Shown in pieces: positions 25,989-33,576 of a stretch of 64,000 nt of DNA (position 1 is its first letter; every line of letters begins with the position of its first letter). The DNA comes from Streptococcus mitis (lineage in GTDB: Bacteria; Bacillota; Bacilli; Lactobacillales; Streptococcaceae), in contig NZ_PKIE01000001.1 in NCBI RefSeq assembly GCF_002860865.1, positions 124,001 to 188,000 on the forward strand, in the 5' to 3' direction. Below the pieces are notes generated by a model, which made no database searches, was not told where the DNA came from, and saw nothing but the letters and a program-made list of their open reading frames with translations. The translations under genes and the position numbers were made by a program.

Positions 25989-26004
25989 ATTCCAGAGTTT
26001 TTAC

Positions 26005-26033
26005 TTGCGTAAAAAATTGTTTTCTAGTATAAT
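26005..26033 (+). promoter_or_regulatory. Promoter of rpsF-ssb-rpsR
   Basis: TTGCGT (26005-26010), 17-bp spacer, TATAAT (26028-26033). Confidence 0.8.
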
Positions 26034-26039
26034 AGTTTA

Positions 26040-26100
26040 TTGTGAGCGAACCTCACTTACCCCTTGCAAAGTCTTGGGGTCATTAGACCAAAAGGAGGAA
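26040..26100 (+). promoter_or_regulatory. Structured rpsF leader, possible S6:S18 autoregulatory site
   Basis: The 70-nt leader contains GTGAG...CTCAC and an ACCCC / GGGGT hairpin (about 26058-26081) followed by the ribosome site AAAGGAGG. In many bacteria the S6:S18 complex binds the rpsF leader and represses the operon. The position and structure suit this, but I could not verify the consensus. Confidence 0.4.
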
Positions 26101-26107
26101 CATATCA

Positions 26108-26398
26108 ATGGCTAAATACGAAATTCTTTATATCATTCGTCCAAACATTGAAGAAGAAGCTAAAAACGCTTTGGTAGCACGTTTTGACTCTATTTTGACT
26201 GACAACGGTGCAACTGTTGTTGAATCAAAATCTTGGGAAAAACGTCGTCTTGCATACGAAATCAAAGATTTCCGTGAAGGACTTTACCACATCGTTAACG
26301 TTGAAGCAAACGACGATGCAGCTCTTAAAGAGTTTGATCGTCTTTCAAAAATCAACGCTGACATTCTTCGTCACATGATCGTCAAAACTGACGCGTAA
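26108..26398 (+). CDS. rpsF: 30S ribosomal protein S6
   Basis: 96 aa, [13 protein letters not shown]..., with the conserved S6 segment [25 protein letters not shown]. It binds S18 and 16S rRNA in the central domain (platform) of the small subunit. First gene of the conserved rpsF-ssb-rpsR operon; the ribosome site AAAGGAGGAAC is strong, as expected for a ribosomal gene. Confidence 0.98.
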   Translation: MAKYEILYIIRPNIEEEAKNALVARFDSILTDNGATVVESKSWEKRRLAYEIKDFREGLYHIVNVEANDDAALKEFDRLSKINADILRHMIVKTDA

Positions 26399-26409
26399 GA
26401 AGGTAAACT

Positions 26410-26880
26410 ATGATTAACAATGTTGTACTTGTAGGGCGTATGACACGTGACGCTGAGTTGCGTTATACCCCATCAAATGTAGCAGTTGCGACTTTTACTC
26501 TTGCAGTAAACCGTACATTTAAGAGTCAAAATGGCGAACGTGAGGCTGATTTTATCAACGTCGTTATGTGGCGCCAACAGGCTGAAAACCTTGCTAATTG
26601 GGCTAAAAAAGGCTCACTTATCGGGGTGACAGGTCGTATCCAGACTCGTAGTTACGATAACCAGCAAGGACAACGTGTCTACGTGACAGAGGTCGTGGCT
26701 GAGAATTTCCAAATGTTGGAAAGCCGTAGTGTGCGTGAGGGTCATACAGGTGGAGCTTACTCTGCACCAAGTTCAAACTATTCAGCGCCTACAAATTCAG
26801 TACCAGACTTTTCACGTGATGAAAATCCATTTGGAGCAACAAATCCATTGGATATTTCAGATGATGATTTACCATTTTAA
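26410..26880 (+). CDS. ssb: Single-stranded DNA-binding protein
   Basis: 156 aa. The OB-fold domain occupies residues 1-110 ([23 protein letters not shown], then [29 protein letters not shown]). A flexible Ser/Pro/Asn-rich linker follows, and the acidic tip DISDDDLPF is the tail that recruits replication and repair proteins. It coats single-stranded DNA as a tetramer. The 11-bp gap to rpsF and 31 bp to rpsR support cotranscription. A competence-specific paralogue (SsbB) would lack this acidic tail. Confidence 0.97.
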   Translation: MINNVVLVGRMTRDAELRYTPSNVAVATFTLAVNRTFKSQNGEREADFINVVMWRQQAENLANWAKKGSLIGVTGRIQTRSYDNQQGQRVYVTEVVAENFQMLESRSVREGHTGGAYSAPSSNYSAPTNSVPDFSRDENPFGATNPLDISDDDLPF

Positions 26881-26911
26881 TGGACAACTAAAATTATAAA
26901 GGAGAAAAAAC

Positions 26912-27151
26912 ATGGCTCAACAACGTCGTGGCGGATTCAAACGCCGTAAAAAAGTTGATTACATCGCAGCAAACAAAATTGAATATGTTGATTACAAAGA
27001 TACTGAGCTTCTTAGCCGTTTCGTTTCAGAACGTGGGAAAATCCTTCCTCGTCGTGTAACAGGAACTTCAGCTAAAAACCAACGTAAAGTAACAACAGCT
27101 ATCAAACGCGCTCGCGTAATGGCTTTGATGCCTTTCGTAAACGAAGATTAA
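26912..27151 (+). CDS. rpsR: 30S ribosomal protein S18
   Basis: 79 aa, basic, with the S18 core [22 protein letters not shown] and [17 protein letters not shown]...[13 protein letters not shown]. Partner of S6 on the 30S platform. No Cys zinc ribbon is seen, i.e. the zinc-independent form. It is preceded by AAAGGAG and followed at once by the tandem terminator array. Confidence 0.98.
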   Translation: MAQQRRGGFKRRKKVDYIAANKIEYVDYKDTELLSRFVSERGKILPRRVTGTSAKNQRKVTTAIKRARVMALMPFVNED

Positions 27152-27156
27152 AAAAG

Positions 27157-27390
27157 GGGTCCAGTGGACCTCTTTTTCATGAGCTTGAAAACAAGAAAGC
27201 GAATTAAGACCCGGTTGGGTCTTTTTTTCACGAGCCTTGAAATGAGAGAGCGAGTTGGGGTCCAGTGGACCTCTTTTTCATGAGCTTGGAAACAAGAAAG
27301 CGAATTGAGACTCGGTTGGGTCTTTTTTCACGAGCCTTGAAATGAGAGAGCGAGTTGGGGTCTAGTGGCCCTCTTTTTCACGAGATAGTT
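27157..27390 (+). repeat. Tandem 101-bp repeat made of alternating terminators
   Basis: Two full units of about 101 bp (starting 27157 and 27258) and part of a third (27358) follow rpsR. Each unit has hairpin 1, GGTCCAGTGGACC plus T run (27158-27170, 27259-27271), hairpin 2, AGACCCGGTTGGGTCT or a variant plus T run (27207-27222, 27308-27323), and spacers containing GAAA-NN-AGAAAGCGA-like and GAAATGAGAGAGCGAG sequences. Five potential terminators thus lie in series. No gene is present. Confidence 0.85.
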
Positions 27391-27450
27391 TTTTTCTGAC
27401 CTTGGCGTGCTATAATGGTAATAAAAAGAGTAAAGGTGGGTAAGTCAAAG

Positions 27451-27954
27451 ATGAATTGTACGATTAGAAATATGATTAAGTCTGATATTGAATCCTTATC
27501 TAATGGATTTATCAATCAAGGTTGGCCTGGTAGAGAGGAAATTTTGGCTAGATATTTTCTGGAACAGGAAAGTGGGGAGAGAGAAGTCTTAGTTGCAGAG
27601 ATTGATGGTGTTGTAGCGGGCTACGTTACCATTTTGCCCTCTGCTAAACATGGTCCTTTTGCAGAAGTCTATCCAGAATTATCAGATTTTAATGTGTTTG
27701 AGCCTTTTCGAAATCAAGGGATTGGGAATCAACTGCTAGAAGGAGCAGAAAAACGAGTCAAGTTTGTTTCGAGTAAGGTCACTCTTGGTGTAGGTTTGCA
27801 CTTAGGCTATGGCCCTGCCCAGAGATTGTATATCAAACGAGGCTATATTCCAGATGGGACAGGTGTCTGGTATCGAAATCAACCCTTGGAAATGAATGCA
27901 ACTAGCCAAAATAATGATGATTTGGTTTTGTATCTAGTAAAGGAATTCGGATAG
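27451..27954 (+). CDS. GNAT family N-acetyltransferase
   Basis: 167 aa. The acetyl-CoA-binding motif A is FRNQGIGNQLLEGAEKRV (about 100-117), preceded by the beta-4 strand, and RLYIKRGYIPDGTGVWY is the usual C-terminal element. The acceptor is unknown. The start chosen is ATG 27451, behind TAAAGGTGGG; an upstream ATG at 27415 is within the promoter region (TATAAT near 27411). It is monocistronic between the terminator array and the HAD-cyclophilin gene. Confidence 0.85.
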   Translation: MNCTIRNMIKSDIESLSNGFINQGWPGREEILARYFLEQESGEREVLVAEIDGVVAGYVTILPSAKHGPFAEVYPELSDFNVFEPFRNQGIGNQLLEGAEKRVKFVSSKVTLGVGLHLGYGPAQRLYIKRGYIPDGTGVWYRNQPLEMNATSQNNDDLVLYLVKEFG

Positions 27955-28035
27955 GAGACAAGGATTTTATTGGGGATGTGGTATTTAGCTACTTTATGGT
28001 ATAATGGAAAGAGTTAGATTGAAAGAGGTAGTGAG

Positions 28036-29436
28036 ATGGATGCCAAATTAAGATATAAGGCAAAGAAAATCAAGATTGTCTTTTTTGATATTGATGATAC
28101 ATTGCGGAATTCAAAGACAGGTTTTATTCCAGCTTCAATCCCAACTGTTTTTAAGCAATTACGTGAGAAAGGAATTTTGACAGGTATTGCTTCTGGACGA
28201 GGGATTTTTGGTGTCGTTCCGGAGATTCGTGAGCTCAAGCCTGACTTTTTTGTAACTTTGAATGGGGCTTATATCGAAGATAAAAAATGTCAGGTCATTT
28301 ATCAGCATCAGATTGAGAAGTCAGATGTTGAGGAGTATATCTCTTGGGCCAAGCAAGAGGGAATTGAGTATGGTTTGGTTGGGAGTCATGATGCCAAGTT
28401 GTCGACTCGCACCGATATGATGAGTGAAGCGATCAATCCAATTTACCCTGATTTAGATGTAGATCCTGATTTTCATGAAAAAGAAGATATCTATCAGATG
28501 TGGACTTTTGAAGATAAGGGAGATGACTTGCACTTGCCTGATAGTCTCTCAGACAAACTTCGCATGGTTCGTTGGCATCAACATTCGTCTGATATTGTGC
28601 CGATTTCAGGCTCCAAAGCGACGGGTGTGGAAAAGGTTGTGGAACACCTAGGATTGAAACCAGAGAACGTCATGGTTTTTGGAGATGGACTCAACGACTT
28701 GGAACTCTTTGATTATGCTGGAATCAGCGTTGCAATGGGAATTTCTCATGATAACATCAAAGAAAAAGCAGATTATATTACAAAAACATTAGAAGAAGAT
28801 GGCATTTTTGATGCCTTAGAAGGATTTGGTATGGTAGAAAAAGAATTGCATTTTCCACAAGTAGACATTGAAACAGTAGAAGGTCCTATCGCGACTATTA
28901 AGACCAATCACGGAGACTTGCGTATTAAGCTCTTCCCTGAACATGCTCCTAAAACAGTGGCTAACTTTATAGCTCTTTCAAAAGATGGCTACTATGATGG
29001 TGTCATTTTCCATCGTATTATCAAGGACTTTATGATTCAAGGTGGAGACCCAACTGGAACTGGTATGGGTGGCGAGTCAATCTACGGCGAATCATTTGAG
29101 GATGAATTCTCAGAAGAACTTTACAATATCCGTGGTGCTCTTTCCATGGCCAATGCTGGTCCAAATACCAACGGCAGCCAGTTCTTTATCGTGCAAAATC
29201 AACACCTGCCTTATTCTAAAAAAGAAATTGCTCGTGGTGGTTGGCCAGAACCGATTGCGGAAATCTATGCCAACCAAGGTGGAACCCCTCACCTAGACCG
29301 CCGTCACACTGTATTTGGTCAGCTAGCTGATGAAGCTTCTTACGCTGTCTTGGATGCCATTGCTGCTGTTGAGACAGGAGCTATGGACAAGCCAGTTGAA
29401 GATGTTGTGATTGAAACAATTGAAATCGAGGACTAA
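28036..29436 (+). CDS. Fusion of Cof-type HAD hydrolase and cyclophilin-type peptidyl-prolyl isomerase
   Basis: 466 aa. Residues 1-265 form a Cof-family HAD phosphatase: FFDIDDTLRNS (motif I with DxDxT), SGRG (motif II region) and VMVFGDGLNDLELF (motif IV). Residues about 280-466 form a cyclophilin: TNHGDLRIKLFPEHAPKTVANF, FHRIIKDFMIQGGDPTGTG with the catalytic FHR, and ANAGPNTNGSQFFI. There is no signal peptide, so both domains work in the cytosol: dephosphorylation of a small phosphometabolite and proline isomerisation during folding. The fusion is known in streptococci; why the two are joined is not. The cvfD-like gene follows after one base. Confidence 0.93.
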   Translation: MDAKLRYKAKKIKIVFFDIDDTLRNSKTGFIPASIPTVFKQLREKGILTGIASGRGIFGVVPEIRELKPDFFVTLNGAYIEDKKCQVIYQHQIEKSDVEEYISWAKQEGIEYGLVGSHDAKLSTRTDMMSEAINPIYPDLDVDPDFHEKEDIYQMWTFEDKGDDLHLPDSLSDKLRMVRWHQHSSDIVPISGSKATGVEKVVEHLGLKPENVMVFGDGLNDLELFDYAGISVAMGISHDNIKEKADYITKTLEEDGIFDALEGFGMVEKELHFPQVDIETVEGPIATIKTNHGDLRIKLFPEHAPKTVANFIALSKDGYYDGVIFHRIIKDFMIQGGDPTGTGMGGESIYGESFEDEFSEELYNIRGALSMANAGPNTNGSQFFIVQNQHLPYSKKEIARGGWPEPIAEIYANQGGTPHLDRRHTVFGQLADEASYAVLDAIAAVETGAMDKPVEDVVIETIEIED

Positions 29437-29437
29437 G

Positions 29438-29800
29438 ATGAAAATCGGTGATAAGCTAAAGGGCCGTATTACAGGGATTCAGCCCTACGGAGCCTTTGTT
29501 GAGCTAGAGACGGGTGATACGGGGCTGATTCACATTTCAGAGATTAGGACAGGCTTTATTGAAAATATCCAAGAAGCCTTGAAAGTCGATGAAGAGGTTC
29601 AAGTTCAAGTAGTGGATTTAGATGAATTTACAGGGAAAGCTAGTCTTTCTATCCGCACTTTGGAGGAAGAAAAGCACCAGTTTCCGAGACGGAGACGCTT
29701 TTCAAGCGACCGTTTTAACTACGGTTTTGCTCCTCTCAAACGAATGATGCCAATTTGGACCAAGGAAGCCCTTCAACATTTGAAGAATCAGAAGCACTAG
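29438..29800 (+). CDS. cvfD: S1-domain RNA-binding protein (CvfD / YugI-like)
   Basis: 120 aa. An S1 domain spans residues 1-75 (MKIGDKLKGRITGIQPYGAFVELETGDTGLIHISEI), and a basic tail (FPRRRRFSSDRF) follows. It resembles general stress protein 13/YugI and the pneumococcal post-transcriptional regulator CvfD. It probably binds RNA or ribosomes. The start is ATG 29438, one base after the upstream stop, with GAGG at 29429; a start at 29411 would lie inside the preceding gene. The pairing with the HAD-cyclophilin gene is translationally tight. Confidence 0.82.
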   Translation: MKIGDKLKGRITGIQPYGAFVELETGDTGLIHISEIRTGFIENIQEALKVDEEVQVQVVDLDEFTGKASLSIRTLEEEKHQFPRRRRFSSDRFNYGFAPLKRMMPIWTKEALQHLKNQKH

Positions 29801-29817
29801 TTAGAAATTTCTATCTT

Positions 29818-29846
29818 TTGTAATGTTAATATAAATTTGCTATAAT
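29818..29846 (+). promoter_or_regulatory. Promoter of the trmN6-like gene, predicts a leaderless mRNA
   Basis: TTGTAA (29818-29823), 17-bp spacer, TATAAT (29841-29846) with an extended TGC. ATG at 29853 is six bases downstream, where transcription should begin. Confidence 0.72.
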
Positions 29847-29852
29847 AGGACC

Positions 29853-30602
29853 ATGGAAGAAGAACAATTATTAAAATCAGGAGAGCGCATTAACCAGCTC
29901 TTTTCGACAGATATTAAAATCATTCAAAATAGAGAGGTTTTTAGCTATTCGGTGGATAGTGTTCTCTTGTCACGTTTTCCACGTTTTCCTAAGAAGGGCT
30001 TGATAGTGGATTTTTGCGCTGGAAATGGAGCGGTAGGGCTATTTGCTAGCACTCGGACTCAGGCACAGATTTTGGCTGTTGAGATTCAGGAGCGTTTGGC
30101 GGATATGGCTGAACGCTCTGTCCGTTTGAATGGTTTAGAAGAGCAGATGGAGGTCATCTGTGATGATTTGAAAAATATGCCTGCTTACATCCAGGGAAGT
30201 AAGGTGGATATGATTTTGTGTAATCCGCCCTATTTCAAGGTAGATCCTCATTCCAATCTGAACGAGAGTGAACATTATCTCTTGGCGCGACATGAAATCA
30301 CGACCAATTTGCAGGAAATCTGTCGTAGTGCCCAGAGTATTCTCAAATCCAATGGACGCTTGGCCATGGTTCATCGTCCTGATCGACTTTTAGATATCTT
30401 GGACAGCTTACAACGGCATAATCTAGCTCCTAAGCGCCTGCAGTTTGTTTATCCAAAAAGAGAAAAGGAAGCCAATATGCTTTTGATTGAGGCTATCAAG
30501 GATGGTTCAACAAGCGGTTTTAAGGTATTACCACCTCTCATTGTTCACAATGATGATGGCTCTTATACGCCTGAACTTGAAGAGATTTATTATGGATCAT
30601 AA
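29853..30602 (+). CDS. tRNA (adenine-N6)-methyltransferase-like protein (TrmN6/YfiC family)
   Basis: 249 aa Rossmann-fold SAM-dependent methyltransferase. [12 protein letters not shown] (about 51-62) is the SAM-binding motif I and NPPYF (about 125) the catalytic N-P-P-Y of adenine-N6 or glutamine methyltransferases; the whole resembles YfiC/TrmN6, which methylates A37 of tRNA-Val in E. coli. Substrate here is inferred. Its stop overlaps the ATG of the GIY-YIG gene by 11 bases, a common pairing in Firmicutes. No ribosome site precedes ATG 29853. Confidence 0.85.
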   Translation: MEEEQLLKSGERINQLFSTDIKIIQNREVFSYSVDSVLLSRFPRFPKKGLIVDFCAGNGAVGLFASTRTQAQILAVEIQERLADMAERSVRLNGLEEQMEVICDDLKNMPAYIQGSKVDMILCNPPYFKVDPHSNLNESEHYLLARHEITTNLQEICRSAQSILKSNGRLAMVHRPDRLLDILDSLQRHNLAPKRLQFVYPKREKEANMLLIEAIKDGSTSGFKVLPPLIVHNDDGSYTPELEEIYYGS

Positions 30603-30888
30603 GGCTTATATGTACGTGCTGGAGTGCCGTGATGGATCTTACTATACAGGCTATACGACTGATGTGAGAAGACGCCTTGCTGTCCACAATAGTGGGAAGG
30701 GAGCCAAATACACACGAGCACGCTTGCCAGTCAAACTCATCTATGCTCAAGGTTTTGCCAGTAAGGAAGAAGCCATGTCGGCTGAAGCCCTTCTCAAGCG
30801 TAAGAAGAGGCCACAGAAGGAAAGATTTTTATCTGAAAATCAAGATAGAAATTTACTCATACTCAATGAAAATCAAAGAGAAAACTAG
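30592..30888 (+). CDS. GIY-YIG domain protein (UPF0213/YazA-like)
   Basis: 98 aa. The GIY-YIG motif reads [41 protein letters not shown] in order: Y-V-L, Y-T-G, Arg 26-28 and the AxYT segment of the UPF0213 family, related to structure-selective nucleases such as SLX1. Start ATG 30592 lies within the end of the methyltransferase gene (coupled). The last ten codons, ILNENQREN and the TAG, are encoded by the BOX element beginning at 30859, so the native C-terminus was replaced or extended by that insertion. Confidence 0.85.
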   Translation: MDHKAYMYVLECRDGSYYTGYTTDVRRRLAVHNSGKGAKYTRARLPVKLIYAQGFASKEEAMSAEALLKRKKRPQKERFLSENQDRNLLILNENQREN

Positions 30889-30963
30889 GAAGCTAGCCGT
30901 AGGCAGTACTTGAGTACGGCAAGGCGAAGCTGACGTGGTTTAAATTTGATTTTCGAAGAGTAT
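30859..30963. repeat. BOX element, no boxB, overlapping the GIY-YIG gene end
   Basis: ATACTCAATGAAAATCAAAG through CTAGGAAGCTAGCCGTAGGC and the boxA core CGGCAAGGCGAAGCTGACGTGG to TTTTCGAAGAGTAT. Opposite orientation to the copy at 10870. The first 30 bp are read as the end of the preceding gene. Confidence 0.87.
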
Positions 30964-30980
30964 CAGTTATTTTGAAGAGT

Positions 30981-31011
30981 AGTGAGGAGCCATTTGACTC
31001 CTCTTACTTTT
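30981..31011 (+). terminator. Terminator after the GIY-YIG gene/BOX
   Basis: GAGGAG / CTCCTC stem with an eight-base loop and a weak T-rich tail (TTACTTTTG). Confidence 0.6.
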
Positions 31012-31067
31012 GTCAAAAAGCGAAAAAAATGCTACAATAAAGAGAATAAACAAAATGAGGTATTATC

Positions 31068-32003
31068 ATGTCTAAGATTCTAGTATTTGGTCACCAAAAT
31101 CCAGACTCAGATGCCATCGGGTCATCTGTAGCCTTTGCCTACCTTGCAAAAGAAGCTTATGGTTTGGATACGGAAGCTGTTGCCCTTGGAACTCCAAATG
31201 AAGAAACAGCCTTTGTCTTGAACTATTTTGGTGTAGAAGCACCGCGTGTTATCACTTCTGCTAAAGCAGAGGGTGCAGAGCAAGTTATCCTGACTGACCA
31301 CAATGAATTCCAACAATCTGTATCAGATATCGCTGAAGTAGAAGTTTATGGTGTTGTGGACCACCACCGTGTGGCTAACTTTGAAACTGCAAGCCCACTC
31401 TACATGCGTTTGGAGCCAGTTGGTTCAGCGTCTTCAATCGTTTACCGTATGTTCAAAGAACATGGTGTAGCTGTACCTAAAGAGATTGCTGGTTTGATGC
31501 TTTCAGGTTTGATTTCAGATACCCTTCTTTTGAAATCACCAACAACACACCCAACAGATAAGATTATTGCTCCTGAATTGGCTGAATTGGCTGGTGTAAA
31601 CTTGGAAGAGTATGGTTTGGCTATGTTGAAAGCTGGTACAAACTTGGCTAGCAAATCTGCTGACGAATTGATTGACATCGATGCTAAAACTTTTGAATTG
31701 AACGGAAATAATGTCCGTGTTGCTCAAGTAAACACAGTGGACATAGCTGAAGTATTGGAACGCCAAGCAGAAATTGAAGCTGCAATGCAAACTGCCAACG
31801 AAGCAAACGGCTACTCTGACTTTGTCTTGATGATTACAGATATCGTCAACTCAAACTCAGAAATCTTGGCTCTTGGTGCCAATATGGGCAAGGTTGAAGC
31901 AGCCTTCAACTTCAAACTTGAAAACAATCATGCCTTCCTTGCTGGTGCAGTTTCACGTAAGAAACAAGTGGTACCTCAATTGACTGAAAGCTTCAATGCT
32001 TAA
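31068..32003 (+). CDS. ppaC: Manganese-dependent inorganic pyrophosphatase (class C)
   Basis: 311 aa DHH-family family-II pyrophosphatase. Metal-site motifs are [13 protein letters not shown] (about 8-20), LTDHNE (about 75) and VVDHHR (about 97-102); SRKKQ near the C-terminus binds phosphate. It hydrolyses pyrophosphate from biosynthetic reactions using Mn2+ or Co2+. It has its own promoter (TACAAT at about 31033) and an ATGAGGT ribosome site; the terminator at 32053 follows. The Mn dependence links it loosely to the Mn-export genes of the window. Confidence 0.95.
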   Translation: MSKILVFGHQNPDSDAIGSSVAFAYLAKEAYGLDTEAVALGTPNEETAFVLNYFGVEAPRVITSAKAEGAEQVILTDHNEFQQSVSDIAEVEVYGVVDHHRVANFETASPLYMRLEPVGSASSIVYRMFKEHGVAVPKEIAGLMLSGLISDTLLLKSPTTHPTDKIIAPELAELAGVNLEEYGLAMLKAGTNLASKSADELIDIDAKTFELNGNNVRVAQVNTVDIAEVLERQAEIEAAMQTANEANGYSDFVLMITDIVNSNSEILALGANMGKVEAAFNFKLENNHAFLAGAVSRKKQVVPQLTESFNA

Positions 32004-32052
32004 TATTTTGAGTGTTAATTCAAATTAGAACAGGCTAGTTTGCCTTATATCG

Positions 32053-32077
32053 AAAGGAGTTTCGGCTCCTTTTTTTC
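32053..32077 (+). terminator. Terminator of ppaC
   Basis: AGGAG / CTCCT with a TTTCGG loop and seven T; it lies only 13 bp before the next start codon, so read-through is probably needed to express the next gene. Confidence 0.8.
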
Positions 32078-32089
32078 TAGGAGTGAAGC

Positions 32090-32602
32090 ATGTTAGAAAA
32101 TGGCGATTTGATTTTTGTGAGAGATGAGTCGGATATGGGTCAGGCCATCCAGACTTCCACAGGCAACTATAACCATGTTGCGATTTATTTGGATGGGATG
32201 ATTTACCATGCTAGTGGAAAGGCGAGTGTTTTCTGTCAAGAACCAGCAGATTTCTTTGAGTCCAATCACTTGTACGACCTCTATGTTTACCCAGAAATGG
32301 ATATCCAGTCTGTGAAGGAAAAGGCTTGCACACATCTAGGAGCATCCTACAATGCTTCTTTCTATCCAGATGGAGCTGGTTTTTACTGTTCCCAGTACAT
32401 GGCAGAAATCCTACCGATTTTTGAGACCATACCTATGAAATTTGGGGATGGGGAGCAGGAGGTTAGTGATTTTTGGAGAGAGTATTACAGAGAATTAGGT
32501 CTGTCTGTTCCTTTGAACCAGCCCGGGACCAATCCCAGTCAATTGGCAGCATCGCCTCTGTTAAAAAGTAAAGAAAGGAATCTTCATGATTCAGATTTTT
32601 AA
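32090..32602 (+). CDS. YiiX/YebB-like NlpC/P60-superfamily cysteine hydrolase
   Basis: 170 aa. It has the circularly permuted papain-like layout of the YiiX/YebB group: ENGDLIFVRDESDMGQAIQ at the start, the catalytic His in YNHVAIYLDG (about residue 27) and the catalytic Cys in FYCSQYMAEIL (about 100). Relatives are amidases or peptidases; the substrate is unknown and there is no signal peptide, so it probably acts in the cytosol. The start is ATG 32090 after TAGGAG. Its end overlaps the next gene by 17 bases. Confidence 0.78.
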   Translation: MLENGDLIFVRDESDMGQAIQTSTGNYNHVAIYLDGMIYHASGKASVFCQEPADFFESNHLYDLYVYPEMDIQSVKEKACTHLGASYNASFYPDGAGFYCSQYMAEILPIFETIPMKFGDGEQEVSDFWREYYRELGLSVPLNQPGTNPSQLAASPLLKSKERNLHDSDF

Positions 32603-33236
32603 TCCATCTCGTTTGACGAGACAGCCATTTTTTAGAGAATTGATCCGCTATCTGGACCAGCATGAGGATGTTATTTTGCGAGAAATTAAGGCTCAATTTC
32701 CAGATGTTGCAGTTGATAAACTCATGGAAGAGTATATAAAGGCAGGTTTGATTCTACGAGAAAATAAGCGTTATTACCTTAATCTTCCTATGCTTGAATC
32801 ACTCGATAGTCTCGAACTGGATCAAGAGATTTTTGTCAGCGAAGCTAGTCCGATCTATCAAGCCTTGTTAGAGCAGAGTTTTGAAACGGAATTACGAAAT
32901 CAAACCAATGCAGCTATTTTAGTTGAAAAGACAGACTTTGCGAGATTAAAAATGACCCTGTCTAATTATTTCTACAAGGTCAAACATCAGTATCCTTTGA
33001 CAGAAAAACAGCAGGAACTCTATGACATTTTAGGAGATGTTAATCCTGAGTATGCTCTCAAATATATGACGACTTTTTTGTTGAAATTTCTCAAAAAAGA
33101 CCAACTGATGCAGAAGCGCCGTGATATCTTTGTGGACAGTTTAGTCATTCTAGGCTATATTGTTCAAAATGAAGATGGAAAGTATGAGTTGGCCGTCGAT
33201 TTTGATAAGGAAAGATTAACTTTCTATTTGGCCTGA
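32586..33236 (+). CDS. DUF1803-like protein of unknown function
   Basis: 216 aa, soluble, Leu/Glu/Lys-rich, mostly helical; resembles the streptococcal DUF1803 family, which has no known role. The N-terminal part (RQPFFRELIRYLDQHEDVILREIKAQF) could be a winged-helix-like module. The AAAGAAAGGAA ribosome site lies inside the preceding hydrolase gene, so the two are translationally coupled. No active-site motif is visible. Confidence 0.7.
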   Translation: MIQIFNPSRLTRQPFFRELIRYLDQHEDVILREIKAQFPDVAVDKLMEEYIKAGLILRENKRYYLNLPMLESLDSLELDQEIFVSEASPIYQALLEQSFETELRNQTNAAILVEKTDFARLKMTLSNYFYKVKHQYPLTEKQQELYDILGDVNPEYALKYMTTFLLKFLKKDQLMQKRRDIFVDSLVILGYIVQNEDGKYELAVDFDKERLTFYLA

Positions 33237-33259
33237 TTTTTTGTTTCTGAGCACATTGT

Positions 33260-33308
33260 TTGACTTTCCTTAGTATCCGGTATAAACTATATGTAACCGG
33301 TAACATAT
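33260..33308 (+). promoter_or_regulatory. csbD promoter with a 20-bp palindrome at the start site
   Basis: TTGACT (33260-33265), 17-bp spacer, TAAACT (33283-33288). A near-perfect palindrome ATATGTAACCGGTAACATAT (33289-33308), centred on ACCGGT, covers the predicted transcription start, a classical operator position. Confidence 0.55.
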
Positions 33309-33337
33309 ATCGGAATAAAATTAAAGGAGACAATCAT

Positions 33338-33529
33338 ATGTCACTTGAAAACAAATTGGAACAAGCAACAGGCGCTATCAAAGAAGGATTTGGTAAAGTT
33401 ACTGGGGATGGTAAGACTGAAGCAGAAGGTGCTGTAGAAAAGACAGTTGCTAAGGCAAAAGAAGTAGTTGAAGACGCTAAAGGTGCTGTAGAAGGTGCCG
33501 TTGAAGGTTTGAAAAACGCTTTTAAATAA
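33338..33529 (+). CDS. CsbD family general-stress protein
   Basis: 63 aa, highly charged Ala/Glu/Lys/Val-rich repeats ([22 protein letters not shown]), typical of CsbD. It is probably intrinsically flexible and stress-induced; function unknown. The start is ATG 33338, with TAAAGGAGACAATCAT in front. An upstream in-frame ATG at 33260 overlaps the promoter and is rejected. It is monocistronic with its own operator-like palindrome. Confidence 0.88.
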   Translation: MSLENKLEQATGAIKEGFGKVTGDGKTEAEGAVEKTVAKAKEVVEDAKGAVEGAVEGLKNAFK

Positions 33530-33535
33530 CAATAG

Positions 33536-33571
33536 AAAAAATCAAGGGTTTCATTTCCCTTGATTTTTTTA
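33536..33571. terminator. Bidirectional terminator between csbD and murE
   Basis: AATCAAGGG / CCCTTGATT stem, A run on the left and T run on the right, placed between two converging genes. Confidence 0.9.
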
Positions 33572-33576
33572 CTATC

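Noticed and set aside
27157..27390. CRISPR array or tRNA cluster after rpsR
   Set aside because: Repeats are terminator hairpins with T runs, not 28-36-bp repeats with unique spacers, and no tRNA cloverleaf is found.
33260..33337. A longer CsbD start at 33260
   Set aside because: This would put the promoter and the palindrome inside the gene; ATG 33338 has the ribosome site TAAAGGAG.
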